From assembly GCA_965120415.1 (NCBI GenBank), contig CBCPNA010000068.1, forward strand, positions 1-7,276: DNA of 7,276 bases, in the 5' to 3' direction. Every line of letters starts with the position of its first letter. The stretch's first letter is position 1. This DNA comes from CBCPNA01 sp965120415. Its GTDB lineage: Bacteria; Bacillota; Clostridia; Lachnospirales; CAG-274. Under the pieces are notes generated by a model, which worked only from the letters and a program-made list of their open reading frames with translations, did not search any database and was not told where the DNA came from. Shown piece after piece: positions 6,692 through 7,276 of the stretch. The translations under genes and the position numbers were made by a program.

Positions 6692-6700
6692 AAGGAGTGA
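6692..6700 (+). promoter_or_regulatory. Strong Shine-Dalgarno site for a TTG start
   Basis: AAGGAGTGA, with its GGAG core 7 nt before TTG at 6705. No ATG lies in frame at a suitable distance; the first in-frame ATG is codon 22, past the conserved WIGGK. The site therefore decides the unusual start. Confidence 0.85.
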
Positions 6701-6704
6701 TAAA

Positions 6705-7276
6705 TTGAACAGTTTCATATCATGGATAGGTGGAAAAAAGCTATTAAGAGAAGAAATTTACAAAAGAATGCCAGCTAAATATGAAAGATATATAGAAGTT
6801 TTTGGTGGTGGTGAGTGGGTGTTGTTTGGCAAAAAAATAGACAAATTTGAAGTTTATAATGACTTAAACTCTAACCTTGTAAATTTGTTTAACTGCGTTA
6901 AAAATAAGCCGTTGGAGTTTTTAAAAGAATTAAATTTTTTGCCAATTAACAGTAGGGAAGATTTTAATAATCTAAAAAAATTTCTAAAGAAAGAGGAGGT
7001 TATAAATGAACATTTAGAAAATCAATTAAAAATAGCAAAGGAAAATTTATCAGAAGAAAATTATGAAGAAATAGCTGAAATATTTGATAATGAACTTAAA
7101 CTAAATGATGTAAAAAAAGCAGTTATTTTTTACAAACTAATAAGATATAGCTACGGAAGTAGTTTGAAATCTTATGGTAGCAATGTTATGGATATAAGAA
7201 AAACTTTTAGTCTTATATGGGAAGCAAACAAAAGGCTTAAAAATACAATTATAGAAAATAAAGATTTTGAGGCACT
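6705..7276 (+). CDS. dam: D12-class (Dam-like) DNA N6-adenine methyltransferase, 3'-truncated by window edge
   Basis: This would transfer a methyl group from SAM to adenine N6 in a short DNA site. The first 190 residues are visible and still open at the window end. They show the N-terminal SFISWIGGKKLL (3-14, the conserved WxGGK of the alpha-class D12 family), YIEVFGGGEWVLF (29-41, SAM-binding motif I) and YNDLN (51-55, the acidic residue following the second strand). A Lys/Glu-rich helical insert follows (about 85-130), then YKLIRYSYGSSLKSYG. The catalytic DPPY lies beyond the window. Motif I reads FGGGE where the textbook pattern is FxGxG, so its last glycine is Glu. The TTG start is supported by AAGGAGTGA. 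This lineage is common in prophages and conjugative elements of Clostridia, so the right side may enter a mobile element. Its partner, if any (for example a restriction enzyme), is not visible. Confidence 0.88.
   Translation, partial: MNSFISWIGGKKLLREEIYKRMPAKYERYIEVFGGGEWVLFGKKIDKFEVYNDLNSNLVNLFNCVKNKPLEFLKELNFLPINSREDFNNLKKFLKKEEVINEHLENQLKIAKENLSEENYEEIAEIFDNELKLNDVKKAVIFYKLIRYSYGSSLKSYGSNVMDIRKTFSLIWEANKRLKNTIIENKDFEA

Noticed and set aside
6527..6718. 63-codon minus-strand open frame, Phe/Ile/Leu-rich
   Set aside because: It runs antisense across the terminator and into the methylase start. The composition is what A/T-rich non-coding DNA gives, and it has no Shine-Dalgarno site.
1..7276. 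CRISPR arrays, tRNA/rRNA genes, insertion sequences, integrase or att sites
   Set aside because: Looked for on both strands and found no regularly spaced repeats, cloverleaf-like segments, transposase or integrase motifs. An element boundary near the D12 methylase cannot be placed from this window.

Overview
The window is strongly A+T-rich DNA (roughly a quarter G+C by eye). It has Shine-Dalgarno sites of the AAGGAG/AAAGGGG type, one well-supported TTG start, and a YkwD-like secreted CAP protein. Together these suggest a low-GC Firmicute, most likely a clostridial-type anaerobe. No rRNA, tRNA, transposase or CRISPR array is visible, so no species can be named.

Layout, left to right. (1) Positions 1-1257 (+) hold the 3' part of a type III restriction-modification methyltransferase gene (mod), whose 5' end lies outside the window. 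(2) Positions 1261-3882 (+) hold the complete partner gene res, 3 nt downstream and surely in the same operon. (3) Positions 3981-5399 (-) face res and hold what I read as ONE SEFIR-domain antiphage-type gene broken by two small lesions. The first is a one-base loss in or near an A6 run at 4700-4705 (T6 on the coding strand), which stops the frame right after the SEFIR-containing N-terminal 233 residues. The second is an exact 13-bp tandem duplication at 4074-4099, which cuts off the last 30 codons. Undoing both in silico gives a continuous 468-residue protein. As it stands, the locus shows two separate ORFs, 4698-5399 and 4081-4653. (4) Positions 5400-5788 are a gene-poor, very A+T-rich divergent intergenic region with the SEFIR promoter. 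(5) Positions 5789-6508 (+) hold a Sec-secreted CAP/SCP-domain protein with a Thr/Gln/Glu/Ser-rich repeat linker. (6) Positions 6509-6704 hold a strong intrinsic terminator (6649-6679), preceded by a small bulged hairpin and followed within 13 nt by the ribosome-binding site of the next gene. (7) Positions 6705-7276 (+) hold the start of a D12-class (Dam-like, phage-type) adenine methyltransferase that runs off the right edge.

How the genes fit together: mod and res form a self-sufficient type III R-M system. The SEFIR gene belongs to a family reported as a single-gene abortive-infection defence, so this is a small defence cluster whose second system looks recently inactivated or switched off. 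The phage-type adenine methylase at the right edge suggests a neighbouring prophage or other mobile element, but this cannot be confirmed from the part seen. I see no evidence for a wholly new system. The most noteworthy signal is the doubly broken SEFIR gene.
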